DNA of 64,000 nt, taken from Cohnella rhizoplanae (lineage in GTDB: Bacteria > Bacillota > Bacilli > Paenibacillales > Paenibacillaceae). Positions 8,625 through 17,156 of the stretch are shown one piece after another. Both the position numbers and the translations under genes were made by a program. The stretch covers positions 309,740 to 373,739 of the forward strand of contig NZ_CAOJCN010000002.1 in NCBI RefSeq assembly GCF_948329515.1. The letters run 5' to 3'. How positions within the stretch are numbered: the first letter of the stretch is position 1; the number at the start of each line of letters is the position of its first letter. The notes below the pieces were generated by a model. The model searched no databases. It saw only the letters and a list, made by a program, of their open reading frames with translations, and had not been told where the DNA came from.

Positions 8625-9410
8625 ATGGCATCCATAGACCTGCAGGGCCGGATCGTGCTCCTGACCGGCGCCTCGAGCGGGATCGGCGCGCTGGCGGCGC
8701 GCATGCTGGCGGAGCGCGGCGCGGTGCCCGTGCTGGCCGCGCGGTCGGCGGACAAGCTGGCCGAAGTATCGGGCACGATCCGGAGCGAGCATGCGGTTAT
8801 CGGCTGCGACGTGCGGAGCGAGACTTCGGTGCGCGAGGCCGTGGCCCGCACGCTCGACCGGTACGGACGCATCGACGCGCTCGTGAACAACGCGGGATAC
8901 GGGGAATTCCTGTCCTTCGAGGAGACGGACCTGGCGCGATTCGAAGCGATGATGGATGTGAATTATATGGGTACCGTGCGCTTCTGCAAGGCCGTGTATC
9001 CGGTTATGAAGCAGGCGGGGGCCGGGCATATCGTTAACATCGCCTCGATCGCGGGCAAGATCGGGACGGCCAAGGCCACGGCGTATGCCGCCTCGAAGCA
9101 CGCCGTGCTGGGCTTCACCAATTCGCTGCGGCAGGAGCTGCGCGGCAGCGGAATCCGGATTTCGGCGCTCAATCCGGGGCCGATCGACACGCCTTTTTTT
9201 GACCTGGCGGATCCGGAAGGGACGTATAAGCGCAATATCAGGCGCTTTATGATGAAGCCGGACAAGGTGGCCGGGGCGTTGGTGCGTCTGCTGGAGACGG
9301 GCCGGGCCGAGCGCGATCTGCCATGGGTGTCCGCGGCCGGCGCCAAGCTGATCCAGCTGTTCCCGGTATGGACGGCCGGCGCAACCGCCCGCCTGCTCAA
9401 CAAGAAATGA
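8625..9410 (+). CDS. SDR-family NAD(P)-dependent oxidoreductase
   Basis: Classical short-chain dehydrogenase of 261 residues. The cofactor motif TGASSGIG is at about 14-21, NNAG is near residue 88, and the catalytic Ser and YxxxK are in IASIAGK and YAASKHA at about 139-160. An Asn-Pro-Gly-Pro-Ile-Asp-Thr-Pro stretch marks the substrate loop. The ATG at 8625 is seven bases after GAAGGAG. An ATG two codons earlier is too close to the RBS. The substrate is unknown. The helicase gene starts 40 bp downstream with no terminator between, so the two may be co-transcribed. Confidence 0.9.
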   Translation: MASIDLQGRIVLLTGASSGIGALAARMLAERGAVPVLAARSADKLAEVSGTIRSEHAVIGCDVRSETSVREAVARTLDRYGRIDALVNNAGYGEFLSFEETDLARFEAMMDVNYMGTVRFCKAVYPVMKQAGAGHIVNIASIAGKIGTAKATAYAASKHAVLGFTNSLRQELRGSGIRISALNPGPIDTPFFDLADPEGTYKRNIRRFMMKPDKVAGALVRLLETGRAERDLPWVSAAGAKLIQLFPVWTAGATARLLNKK

Positions 9411-9450
9411 CGGCCGCGCCGGAGGGCGCCGCCGCAAAGGAGACTGAACG

Positions 9451-11361
9451 ATGTCGGAAGAACAGATAGAACGACGCGAAGAACGGGACGGTGCGCCGGC
9501 CGAGGTGCGGACGGAGGCGGCTGCCGAAGGCGTGACGGCGGCTGACAGCGCGGAGACGGCTGGCAGTGTGGAGACAACTGACAGTGTGGAGACGAATGAG
9601 AGTGCTACGGCGGCTGGCGCAGCAGCGGCAGCCGATGCGGGTGCTGGCAATGAAGTGGCAGCCCATGCAGCGACAGGCGGTGCGGGTGCTGGCAATGAAG
9701 CGGCAGAGACGGAAGCCGATGACGTCGATAGACGGACGTTTGCCGCGCTCGGACTTTGCGCCGAGTTGACTGCCGCGCTCGCTGAAGCCGGAATGCAGGA
9801 GCCGACCTCGGTGCAGTCCGGCGTCATTCCCGAGCTGCTGGCGGGCCGGGACGGGGTGCTGCGGTCTCCGACGGGCTCCGGCAAGACGCTGGCTTATCTG
9901 CTGCCGCTTCTCCAGCTGGTCGATCCGGCGAAGCGCGAGACGCAAGCCATCGTTATCGCGCCGACGCAGGAGCTGGCGATGCAGATCGTCCGCGTCTCGG
10001 AGAAGTACGGCGAGCCGCTGGGCGTCAAGACGGTGGCATTAATCGGAGGCGCCGCGTTGTCGCGCCAACTCGACCGCATGAAGGGCAAGCCCGCCATCGT
10101 CGTCGGCACGCCGGGCCGGGTCCGCGAGGTCGTTTCGCTCCGCAAGCTGCCGCTGCACGGCGTACGGCATGTCGTCGTGGACGAGACCGATCGCGTCTTT
10201 TCGCTCGGCGGTAAGCACGACGTCGAGTTCGTGCTCAAGAACGCCGCCAAGGACCGGCAGACGGTATTCGTATCGGCGACGCGCTCGGATACGATGCGCG
10301 CCGCGGAGGCCAAGTGGCTCCGCGACCCATGGGAGACCACGGTCCGGCAGGAGCAGGAGCCCGGGCTGCCTCCGACGATCGAGCATCTGTACCTGGTCAG
10401 CGATCCGCGGGACAAGATCGACCTGGTGCGGCGCATCGTACGCACGATGAAGCCTGCGTCGACGCTTCTGTTCGTGAACGATATCGAGCGGATCGGCGAG
10501 CTGCTCGCCAAGTTGCGGTTCGAAGGCTTCGCGGTAGACGCGCTGTACGGCGATACGCCGGGACGCGAGCGGGGCGAGGTGCTGCGCAAATTCCGCGAGG
10601 GGAAAACGAAGCTGTTGATCGCGTCGGACGTAGCCGCGCGCGGACTGGACGTGCAGGATCTCGCTCTCGTGCTGCAGTTCGAGCCGGCGCTAGACGCCGA
10701 CCATTACGTTCACCGCGCGGGACGCACCGGGCGGATGGGGCGGAGCGGGACGTCGATCACGATCGTGACGCCCAAGGAGCTGTTCATCATGGACAAGCTG
10801 GGCAAGCAGCTGCGCATCGAGATTCGCGAGCGCCAGCTCGCGCACGGACGCCTCGGCGGCACGCAGGGCGAAGCGAAGCGCGAGCCGGCAGGCGGCGAAC
10901 GCTCCGGGGCGCAGGGCGGCAGCGCCGCCGGCGCAGGCGGCGCGAAGGGGCCGCGGCGCATGCTGAGCGGTAGCCGGCCTGCGCAAGCAGCCGGCGCGAA
11001 GGCGGGCGCGAGGCCGCAGCCGGGTTCCGCAGCCGGCGGCGCGCGCTCCGCTACGCCGCAGGGCTCTGCGGGCAGGGCGGCGGCTGCAGGACCGCGCGAT
11101 GCCGGCGCCAAGCGCGTGGACGCGCGGCCGGCCGCCGAGCAGGCGGACTCGCAAGCCGCGGGCAGAAAGGCGGTCGGCGCCAAGCGCGATCAGACCGCAG
11201 CGGGCGTCGCGAACGTTGCGGGCAGAGGCGTCGACAAGAAGCCGCAGCCGGCTCGCACGGCTCCCAAGGCCAAGGAAAACCGCGAGCGCGACCGCAAAAA
11301 CAAAGGAGCGCCCCGCTGGCTGAAGGACAAGCGGGCGAACAACGACGCGCAACCCGAATAG
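9451..11361 (+). CDS. DEAD-box family ATP-dependent RNA helicase (DETD variant)
   Basis: 636 residues. An acidic, Ala/Glu-rich extension (about 1-85) comes before the helicase core. Visible motifs are a Q-motif region (FAALGLCAELTAAL, then TSVQ), Walker A SPTGSGKT, PTQEL, TPGR, motif II as VVVDETD instead of DEAD, SAT, and motif VI HRAGRTGRMG. The core ends near residue 450. It is followed by about 180 residues of low-complexity Gly/Ala/Arg/Lys sequence, probably an RNA-binding disordered tail. The role is RNA unwinding in ribosome assembly or mRNA turnover. The Ala-to-Thr change in motif II is unusual but keeps the Mg-binding Asp-Glu. The GC-rich tail has codon-scale repeats. Confidence 0.9.
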   Translation: MSEEQIERREERDGAPAEVRTEAAAEGVTAADSAETAGSVETTDSVETNESATAAGAAAAADAGAGNEVAAHAATGGAGAGNEAAETEADDVDRRTFAALGLCAELTAALAEAGMQEPTSVQSGVIPELLAGRDGVLRSPTGSGKTLAYLLPLLQLVDPAKRETQAIVIAPTQELAMQIVRVSEKYGEPLGVKTVALIGGAALSRQLDRMKGKPAIVVGTPGRVREVVSLRKLPLHGVRHVVVDETDRVFSLGGKHDVEFVLKNAAKDRQTVFVSATRSDTMRAAEAKWLRDPWETTVRQEQEPGLPPTIEHLYLVSDPRDKIDLVRRIVRTMKPASTLLFVNDIERIGELLAKLRFEGFAVDALYGDTPGRERGEVLRKFREGKTKLLIASDVAARGLDVQDLALVLQFEPALDADHYVHRAGRTGRMGRSGTSITIVTPKELFIMDKLGKQLRIEIRERQLAHGRLGGTQGEAKREPAGGERSGAQGGSAAGAGGAKGPRRMLSGSRPAQAAGAKAGARPQPGSAAGGARSATPQGSAGRAAAAGPRDAGAKRVDARPAAEQADSQAAGRKAVGAKRDQTAAGVANVAGRGVDKKPQPARTAPKAKENRERDRKNKGAPRWLKDKRANNDAQPE

Positions 11362-11383
11362 AAGCCTCGCCCCAGGGCGCCAG

Positions 11384-11420
11384 GACGATGCGGCAGACTC
11401 AGCCGCATCGTCTTCTTTTC
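11384..11420 (+). terminator. Rho-independent terminator after helicase
   Basis: An 11-bp perfect stem, GACGATGCGGC with GCCGCATCGTC, has a seven-base loop and is followed by a T-rich tail. Confidence 0.9.
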
Positions 11421-11536
11421 GGTCGCAGCTTGCGGGCTTCGGTGACGTACGGCCGCCATGTACCGGGGAAGATGCAAGCGCTCCACGGCTTCGTTATAAT
11501 GAGGAGATACCCGTGATTCGAGGAGGTTGCGATCGG

Positions 11537-12322
11537 ATGGCAACCGCGTTAACGTTAGACAAGCTGACAGGGGGCTACAGCTCCCGCAAACCCGTCCTGC
11601 ACGAGGTCAGCTTCGACATACAGCCGGGCGAGATGATGGGACTCATCGGCCTCAACGGCGCCGGCAAGAGCACGGCGATCAAGCACGTCCTTGGCCTGAT
11701 GCTTCCGCAGTCCGGCGAGGTGCGGGTCGCCGGACGCAGGCTGGAGGATGACCGCGATCGCTACAGATCCTCCTGCGCTTACGTGCCGGAGCAGCCGTCC
11801 TTATTCCCGAACCTAACGGTGGCGGAGCATCTGCGCTGGACGGAGACGGCTTACGGACTGGACGCCCGCGAGGCGGCCCGCAGGACGGAGGCGCTCGCCG
11901 AGACGTTCCGCATGGGGCATGCCATGGGGGCGCTGCCGGGCACGCTGTCCAAGGGCATGCGGCAGAAGGTCATGCTGATGAACGCGCTGCTCGTCTCGCC
12001 GCCCTTGCTCATTATCGACGAGCCGTTCCTCGGACTCGATCCGCTCGCGACGCGGGCATTGGTGCTGGCGTTGAACGAAGCTAGAGCGGCGGGCTCGGCG
12101 ATTCTGCTCAGCTCGCATATCTTGCCCGCGCTCGAACGCAATGCGGACCGGATCGTCGTCCTCCATCAAGGACGCATCCTGGCGAGCGGAACCCCCGGCG
12201 GGGTGAAACGAGCGGCGGACGCGGACGGCGCCGACCATACGCTCGACGATGCGTTCGAGAAGCTGATCCTGGCCGCGGACGCGGCCGGCGCCGCGACGGA
12301 AGGAGGCGCCCCCCGTGTCTAA
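11537..12322 (+). CDS. ecsA: ABC transporter ATP-binding protein EcsA
   Basis: Nucleotide-binding subunit of an Ecs-type ABC transporter, 261 residues. Walker A is GLNGAGKST at about 41-49. The signature region is LSKGMRQKV at about 140. Walker B LLIIDEPFLGLD is at about 155-166, and the H-loop is SSHILPALE. The ATG follows AGGAGG by ten bases. In Bacillus, EcsAB affects protein secretion, competence and regulated proteolysis. The permease gene overlaps by 8 bp, which supports the assignment. Confidence 0.88.
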   Translation: MATALTLDKLTGGYSSRKPVLHEVSFDIQPGEMMGLIGLNGAGKSTAIKHVLGLMLPQSGEVRVAGRRLEDDRDRYRSSCAYVPEQPSLFPNLTVAEHLRWTETAYGLDAREAARRTEALAETFRMGHAMGALPGTLSKGMRQKVMLMNALLVSPPLLIIDEPFLGLDPLATRALVLALNEARAAGSAILLSSHILPALERNADRIVVLHQGRILASGTPGGVKRAADADGADHTLDDAFEKLILAADAAGAATEGGAPRV

Positions 12323-13583
12323 TCCGGAACGCGCCCGAGAACCCCGGGGCCTCGGGGACTGGCGGCGCGAACGGTCTGCGGCGTTTCGTCGCGAGCTGTT
12401 CCCTTATCTGCGCTACGTGGCGCAGAGCGGCTTCGCGCTGCTGCTGGCTGCGATCGGCATCACGCTGCTCGCGGGTTACGCCGGGCTGCTGTCGGACATG
12501 CCGCCCGCATGGCCCGCGGACGTCGTTGGCGTCGCGCTCCTTTTCTTCGCAGCCGTCTACACGCCGCTCCGCAGTTATCTGCAGCCGGCCGACACCGTGT
12601 TTCTGCTGCCTGCGGAGACGCGCATGATGTCCGAGAGCCTCGGGCCCGCCCTGCGCAGATCGGGTGGATACGGCGCGCTCCGGACGCTGGCCGTGTTCGC
12701 CGTCTTCGCGCCGCTCTATGCCAAGGCGCCGGTCACGGCCGATGCGGCGCCAGCCCAGCCCGGCGTGTGGGCGGCGCTGGCCGCCGCCTTTTCGCTGCTC
12801 GCCGTCTGGAATACATATGCTGCTTGGCAGGAACGCCGCGCCGCGGCCGCGACCGCACGTCTCGCCCTGCGCTTCGCCCGCTGGACGGCGACGTTGCTGG
12901 CCGCGGCGGCGCTGCTGACCCAGCCTCTGCTGCCGGCCGCGGGCTTCATGCTGCTCGCGGCCGTCGCCGTCTCGCTGTCCGCGAGGCTCACGCCCCGCCA
13001 CAGGCTGCCGTGGGACCGGCTGATCGCGGAGGAGGGCGCCGCGCGCAGGCGCTGGCTTTCCTTTCTCGGCTGGTTCGTGGACATCCCGACCGAGGAGCCT
13101 CCCGCCGCCTTGCGCGCGTGGATTGCCTGGATCGCCGATCGGGTGCCGCGCAGTCCGCGTTACGCATGGCACTTCCTATATGCGAAAACGTTCCTGCGCG
13201 GCGAGGCGTTCGGCGCCTTCTGGCGCTGGAGCGCATTAATGGCCGTCGTCGCCCTTTTCGCCCGCACGCTGGCCGTCGACATGATGGTTTACATCGTCGC
13301 GCTCGCGGTCGGCGGCCTACAGCTTACCGAGCTCGGACGCATCCGGTTCGCAGAGCACGCCTCCGTCGTCCCCCTGTCCTCCGACGGGAGACGCGGCGCG
13401 GCTGCGGCCGTGGTTCGGATGGCCGGGCTCGCGGCGGCGGCGCTGCTCTGGCTGGATGCGGGGATGCCTTATCTCGCGTCTTCGCCCTTCTGGTGGCTGA
13501 TCGCGCTCGCGGTCGCGCTCGTCTGGACGGGCTGGCTGCTGCCCAGACGCGTAGCTGCCAAGGACGAAGAAGACGAACTATGA
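12315..13583 (+). CDS. ecsB: ABC transporter permease EcsB
   Basis: Membrane partner of EcsA, 422 residues starting with GTG and overlapping ecsA by 8 bp. It has an N-terminal amphipathic part (ERSAAFRRELFPYLRYVAQSG), several hydrophobic helices across 40-230, a hydrophilic loop, and four more helices from about 300 to the end. The charged C-terminus ends KDEEDEL. Length and layout match EcsB. The sequence is unusually Ala-rich. Confidence 0.82.
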   Translation: MSNPERAREPRGLGDWRRERSAAFRRELFPYLRYVAQSGFALLLAAIGITLLAGYAGLLSDMPPAWPADVVGVALLFFAAVYTPLRSYLQPADTVFLLPAETRMMSESLGPALRRSGGYGALRTLAVFAVFAPLYAKAPVTADAAPAQPGVWAALAAAFSLLAVWNTYAAWQERRAAAATARLALRFARWTATLLAAAALLTQPLLPAAGFMLLAAVAVSLSARLTPRHRLPWDRLIAEEGAARRRWLSFLGWFVDIPTEEPPAALRAWIAWIADRVPRSPRYAWHFLYAKTFLRGEAFGAFWRWSALMAVVALFARTLAVDMMVYIVALAVGGLQLTELGRIRFAEHASVVPLSSDGRRGAAAAVVRMAGLAAAALLWLDAGMPYLASSPFWWLIALAVALVWTGWLLPRRVAAKDEEDEL

Positions 13584-13722
13584 GGATTCGCTTACTGGGA
13601 TAAGCAGGAAATAGGCATCGAAGAGCGAATAGTACTTTTAGACCAATCCTTTAGACCGCCTTTCTGGATGTGGATAGATAGAACAGGCTATATAAAAACG
13701 AAGCAAGTGGGAGGAATGATTC

Positions 13723-15273
13723 ATGGGCGGTTTTTTGATGAACCTCGCCCTGCACATCATCCCTTGTGCGATGCTCGGCTGGCTATCGGCCGAGGTGTTC
13801 CTGCGCAATCCGCGGCACCGGCTGAACCGTCTGGCTGCGATCATGTTCGCGTTTATGGCGTTTCAGTTCGGCACCTCTTTCCTTGCTTCGGTCTTTCCCG
13901 AAGCGGATGCGGCGAAGCTCATCAATGGCCTCGTGATCGTTCCTTCTTTTATCCTCGGTTTCCTGATGATGCTCTTCGTGCGTCAGCTGTGCGGCCGGGC
14001 GGGCAGCCCCTACGCCGTCTATCTGGACATCGCGCTGGCGGTACCCCTCGTCCTCGTCGTGCTGGTCGTGTCGCAGCCCGGCGTTTACGGAACGTACGCG
14101 GACGGGGCGGGCGCCGTGAGAGAAGGGAGCGGCATGCTGTGGGGATCTCTGGCATTGTCGGCTGCGACCTGGCTGTACGCGGCGGCTATCTGGACGATCA
14201 GCTGGAGGACCGTCCGCGGCGAAGCGTCCGTGCAACGCTCGCAGCATGTGCAGGCAGGGCTCGGCATCTTCGGAGGCGCGGCCACGACCTTCGCGGCTTT
14301 ATGGATTCGACCTGACGAGCCTTATTCGGGCGCCACGCAGCTGCTCGCTCTGTACGCCCTCCTGATGTTTGCCTTTTTCATCCGCAGGGCGATTCTCCAC
14401 TACGGTCTCATGCCGTCGATCATGGAAAAGTACAGGGTGCTGTTCGAGCTGTCGCCGTTCGGCGTCCTGCTGCTGGATGCGCAAGGTTCGATCCGCGAAG
14501 CGAATCCGGTCGTCAAGCTGCTGCTGGGGCTGCCGCCGGACGAGCTGATCGGCAAGCCGGTCTCCTCGTTCCTCGACCGGGGAGAACGACTGCCGCTGGG
14601 CGGGAGCGGGTCGGCGCTGCTGGAGGTGAGCATGGTCGACATGAAGGGCGAGTCGCGTCGGATGATCGTGCACCTGAACGAAGTGACGGCCGAGGGAGAA
14701 CGGATGTATTACGTCGTGCTGCAGGACGAGACGGGGCGCAAAAAAGCGGAAGAGGAGATCATGTATCTGGCGTATCACGATGCCCTGACGGGCGTCGGCA
14801 ATCGCCTCTATTTCCAGGAGTCGATCTCCTCGATGCTACATAACGGTGCGGAGGGCGCGCTTCTCCTGCTGGATCTGGACCGGTTCAAAGCCGTGAACGA
14901 CCGGCACGGCCATCAGGCCGGAGACGCGCTGCTGCGAGAGATCGCCGCGAAGTTGCGGGAGTGCACGCCGCCGAGCGGGCTGCTCTTCCGATTGGGCGGA
15001 GACGAATTCGCGATTCTGCTGCCGGGGGGAGAGCGCGCGTGGGACCCGGAGGCGACGGCGGCGTCGCTGCTGGCAGGACTGACGGGTTACCGGGGCGCGA
15101 TCTCGCCGGATTCGCCCGTCACGGTCAGCATCGGCATCGCCTATTGGCCGGATCACGGGTACGATACGACCGCTCTCCTGCATGCGGCGGACGTGGCGAT
15201 GTACCAATCCAAGGAGCTCGGGCGCAACCGATACAGCGTGTACGCGCGGAGCTTGGCCGGAGCGGGCGCCTGA
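13723..15273 (+). CDS. Membrane-bound PAS-GGDEF diguanylate cyclase
   Basis: 516 residues. Seven or eight hydrophobic helices fill residues 1-225. A PAS domain follows (about 235-335, with FGVLLLDAQGSIREANPV). The GGDEF domain is about 345-510, with intact RLGGDEFAILLPG and LDRFKAVNDRHGHQAGD. The expected product is c-di-GMP from two GTP, with the membrane part and PAS as sensor. The allosteric I-site RxxD expected five residues before GGDEF is absent (the sequence there is PPSG). Product inhibition through that site is therefore unlikely. GGGAGG before the ATG is a good RBS. It is monocistronic, with a terminator shared with the convergent gene. Confidence 0.9.
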   Translation: MGGFLMNLALHIIPCAMLGWLSAEVFLRNPRHRLNRLAAIMFAFMAFQFGTSFLASVFPEADAAKLINGLVIVPSFILGFLMMLFVRQLCGRAGSPYAVYLDIALAVPLVLVVLVVSQPGVYGTYADGAGAVREGSGMLWGSLALSAATWLYAAAIWTISWRTVRGEASVQRSQHVQAGLGIFGGAATTFAALWIRPDEPYSGATQLLALYALLMFAFFIRRAILHYGLMPSIMEKYRVLFELSPFGVLLLDAQGSIREANPVVKLLLGLPPDELIGKPVSSFLDRGERLPLGGSGSALLEVSMVDMKGESRRMIVHLNEVTAEGERMYYVVLQDETGRKKAEEEIMYLAYHDALTGVGNRLYFQESISSMLHNGAEGALLLLDLDRFKAVNDRHGHQAGDALLREIAAKLRECTPPSGLLFRLGGDEFAILLPGGERAWDPEATAASLLAGLTGYRGAISPDSPVTVSIGIAYWPDHGYDTTALLHAADVAMYQSKELGRNRYSVYARSLAGAGA

Positions 15274-15277
15274 CCAT

Positions 15278-15338
15278 CGAAAAAGGCCTTGCCGCCGTCT
15301 TGATCTTGCGATCATGAACGGAGGCAAGGCCTTTTTCG
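15278..15338. terminator. Bidirectional terminator between convergent genes
   Basis: CGAAAAAGGCCTTGCC and GGCAAGGCCTTTTTCG are perfect inverted arms about 30 bases apart, with A-run and T-run flanks. They can stop transcription of the cyclase gene and of the aminotransferase gene. Confidence 0.9.
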
Positions 15339-15347
15339 TTGTAACGG

Positions 15348-16661
15348 CTAGACTTGTTCGGCGACTTCGGCCTTCAGTTCGGATACCGCGGCGTAGATCC
15401 GGTCGAACAGATCCTCCAGATACGGCTCCTCGATGCAGGAGAAGGCGACCCGCAGATCGTGCTCGCCTAGCGCGATCGTGCCGACCTCGTACTTGTCGAG
15501 CAGGCGTTGGCGCACGGCTTCGGCTTGAATGCCTTCGAGACGCAGGCACATGAAGTAGCCGGAGTTGAACGGGTAGTAGGACCAGACGCCGCTATACTTG
15601 CCGCTGTCCAGCAGGCTCTTGACCTTGTTGGCGCGGCCCTTCATGATCGCGTACTTCTCGGCCTTCTGGGCTTCGAATTCAGGGGACTTCAGCGCGTCCA
15701 GCACGAACGTCTGCGAAGGGTGCGGACCGCTCGAGATCGTCGCGCGGATGATGCCAAGCGTCTTCTGCTCGAGCGCCGCGAGCGCCTTCTCGGACTCGCC
15801 GCCGTAGGTGATGAAGCCGACGCGGAAGCCCCATACGTATTCTTCCTTGGTGGCGCCGTCGATCTTGATCGGCAGCACGCGCTCGTGCAGGCCGCACAGC
15901 GCCCCGAACAGCGATTCGTGCAGCGAATTTTCAAAGAAAAGGGCGAAGTACGCGTCGTCGGTCACGGCGACGACATTGATGCCGGCTTCGGCGGCGTCCT
16001 TGATCGCGGATACGATCTCGGCGCCTTCTTCGCGGCTCGGCGTGTAGCCCGTCGGGTTGTTCGGGAAGTTGAGGAGCACGATGGCTTTGCCTTGCGGCTT
16101 GCGGGAGAGCAGCGCCTCGCGCAGCCCTTGGGCGTTGAATCGCCCGTCCGCGGCATACAGCGGATACTCCACGATCTCGGCTCCGCGGCGAACGCCGAAG
16201 GTCAGCTCGTAGTTCTCCCAATTCTTATCCGGGATGATGACCGCGTCGCCGGCATCGGCGAACAGGTCCGCCACGATGCTGAGGCCGTGCGTCAGCGCGT
16301 TGGTAACGACCGGCATGCTGAACGTCTTGCCTTGAAGCGAAGGGTTCTCCTTCAGCATCTTGTCGCGCCATGCGGACCGAAGTTCAGGCTTGCCGGCCGG
16401 TGGCGCATATTCGTAAATGTCCTTGGGATTATAGGCGGACAATTTGTCTTGGATCATTTTCAGGTGCATCGGCTGCCCGTTCTCCGTCGCGATTCCGATC
16501 GTCGCGTTGTACGTTTTCGCTTTTTGCTTCGCTTCGGCGGACTGGCTCAGGATGCCTATCTTGGGAAAATAAATGGCCTTGCCGAGTCCGGAGAGCATCT
16601 CCGCGAATCGGGGCTGTTCCTTGGCGATGGTGTCGTTGAGCTGCTGCGCGAGGGGGTTCAT
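15348..16661 (-). CDS. PLP-dependent class I/II aminotransferase
   Basis: 437 residues of fold-type I aminotransferase. Visible features are Y and P residues of the N-terminal substrate region (YEYAPPAGKPELR), LLNFPNNPTGYTPS with the PLP-contacting Asn, VTDDAYFAL with the Asp-Tyr pair, and IDGATKEEYVWGFRVGF. In the last stretch the Lys should form the Schiff base and the Arg binds the phosphate. Annotated relatives are often called aromatic or general aminotransferases, and the amino-acid specificity cannot be read here. The ATG at 16661 is nine bases after GGAAGG. An ATG three codons earlier abuts the RBS. A promoter with a palindrome in its leader lies upstream. Confidence 0.87.
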   Translation of the reverse strand: MNPLAQQLNDTIAKEQPRFAEMLSGLGKAIYFPKIGILSQSAEAKQKAKTYNATIGIATENGQPMHLKMIQDKLSAYNPKDIYEYAPPAGKPELRSAWRDKMLKENPSLQGKTFSMPVVTNALTHGLSIVADLFADAGDAVIIPDKNWENYELTFGVRRGAEIVEYPLYAADGRFNAQGLREALLSRKPQGKAIVLLNFPNNPTGYTPSREEGAEIVSAIKDAAEAGINVVAVTDDAYFALFFENSLHESLFGALCGLHERVLPIKIDGATKEEYVWGFRVGFITYGGESEKALAALEQKTLGIIRATISSGPHPSQTFVLDALKSPEFEAQKAEKYAIMKGRANKVKSLLDSGKYSGVWSYYPFNSGYFMCLRLEGIQAEAVRQRLLDKYEVGTIALGEHDLRVAFSCIEEPYLEDLFDRIYAAVSELKAEVAEQV

Positions 16662-16695
16662 TGCCGTCATCCTTCCACATGATCGAGTTCCCTGG

Positions 16696-16734
16696 TGAGA
16701 AAATTTCTCAGGCAGGGCATCAGTTGCTATTATA
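16696..16734 (-). promoter_or_regulatory. Aminotransferase promoter and leader palindrome
   Basis: On the minus strand a -10 TATAAT (16734-16729) with a weak GTGACG at -35 spacing of 17 precedes the gene. Downstream of it the 15-base palindrome TGAGAAAATTTCTCA (16696-16710) lies in the likely 5' untranslated region. It could be a repressor operator or an RNA hairpin. Confidence 0.5.
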
Positions 16735-16808
16735 CACGATCGTACCATACGCGTCACTCCAAACGGCATCCGACAGGACGATACGTAATAGGATCTGCGG
16801 CGACCGAT

Positions 16809-16817
16809 TGCTATATT
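16809..16817 (+). promoter_or_regulatory. Extended -10 promoter for the macrolide-resistance leader
   Basis: TGCTATATT is an extended -10 box. No convincing -35 is seen, which extended -10 promoters tolerate. Transcription from here would start near 16824 and read through the leader peptide, hairpins and terminator toward the phosphotransferase gene. Confidence 0.45.
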
Positions 16818-16866
16818 ATGGATGCCGTGATATGCTCCTCGTATTCCACCGAATGGAGGGTTGCGT

Positions 16867-16905
16867 GTGTTGGACAGCGTCCGATTGAGAAAGCAATGCC
16901 GTTAA
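16867..16905 (+). CDS. Candidate macrolide-stalling leader peptide (12 residues)
   Basis: GTG start six bases after TGGAGGG, encoding MLDSVRLRKQCR and a TAA stop. The Arg-Leu-Arg is a +x+ motif of the type at which macrolide-bound ribosomes stall, as in the ErmDL leader. The AGAAAGC that covers the Arg-Lys codons (16888-16894) can pair with GCTTTCT (16919-16925), so a stalled ribosome would change the fold of the leader. An alternative TTG start one codon later gives the same motif. That it is translated is an inference. Confidence 0.5.
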   Translation: MLDSVRLRKQCR

Positions 16906-17084
16906 TCGGCTCTTTAACGCTTTCTATCTCTGTTTTCGTGCAGAGTAATCGGGATCGTTCTGTCTATACGCGCATATCCGCCGGATCGATACGGCGACTT
17001 TCTCCATAATTCCGGTGATTGTCTGTCTACCTGTCCCTATTCGGCTTTGCCTATGAGCGGAATCCTTGATCCCGATTGCGACTG

Positions 17085-17116
17085 CACAGACGTCACCGTC
17101 TGTGTTTTTTATTTTT
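17085..17116 (+). terminator. Leader terminator (attenuator candidate) before the macrolide phosphotransferase
   Basis: CACAGACG and CGTCTGTG form an 8-bp stem with loop TCAC, followed by six T, one A and five more T. No plus-strand gene lies between the diguanylate cyclase (which has its own terminator) and this site, so its client must be the leader itself. GTCTGT at 17021-17026 is complementary to ACAGAC of the 5' arm and could form a competing antiterminator. The RBS AAAGGAG (17121-17127) follows directly. The rest of the 16662-17156 gap holds short hairpins such as GCCG-TTAAT-CGGC but no other gene. Confidence 0.75.
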
Positions 17117-17156
17117 CATAAAAGGAGTCGTATCTCAATGATGAAATGAGTCGGGA

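Noticed and set aside
15507..16682. 391-codon plus-strand frame opposite the aminotransferase
   Set aside because: Shadow frame. The minus strand shows all PLP-enzyme motifs, an RBS and a promoter.
17053..17121. 22-codon ORF running through the leader terminator to the phosphotransferase RBS
   Set aside because: No Shine-Dalgarno sequence upstream of its ATG. The ORF at 16867 has one and carries the stalling motif.
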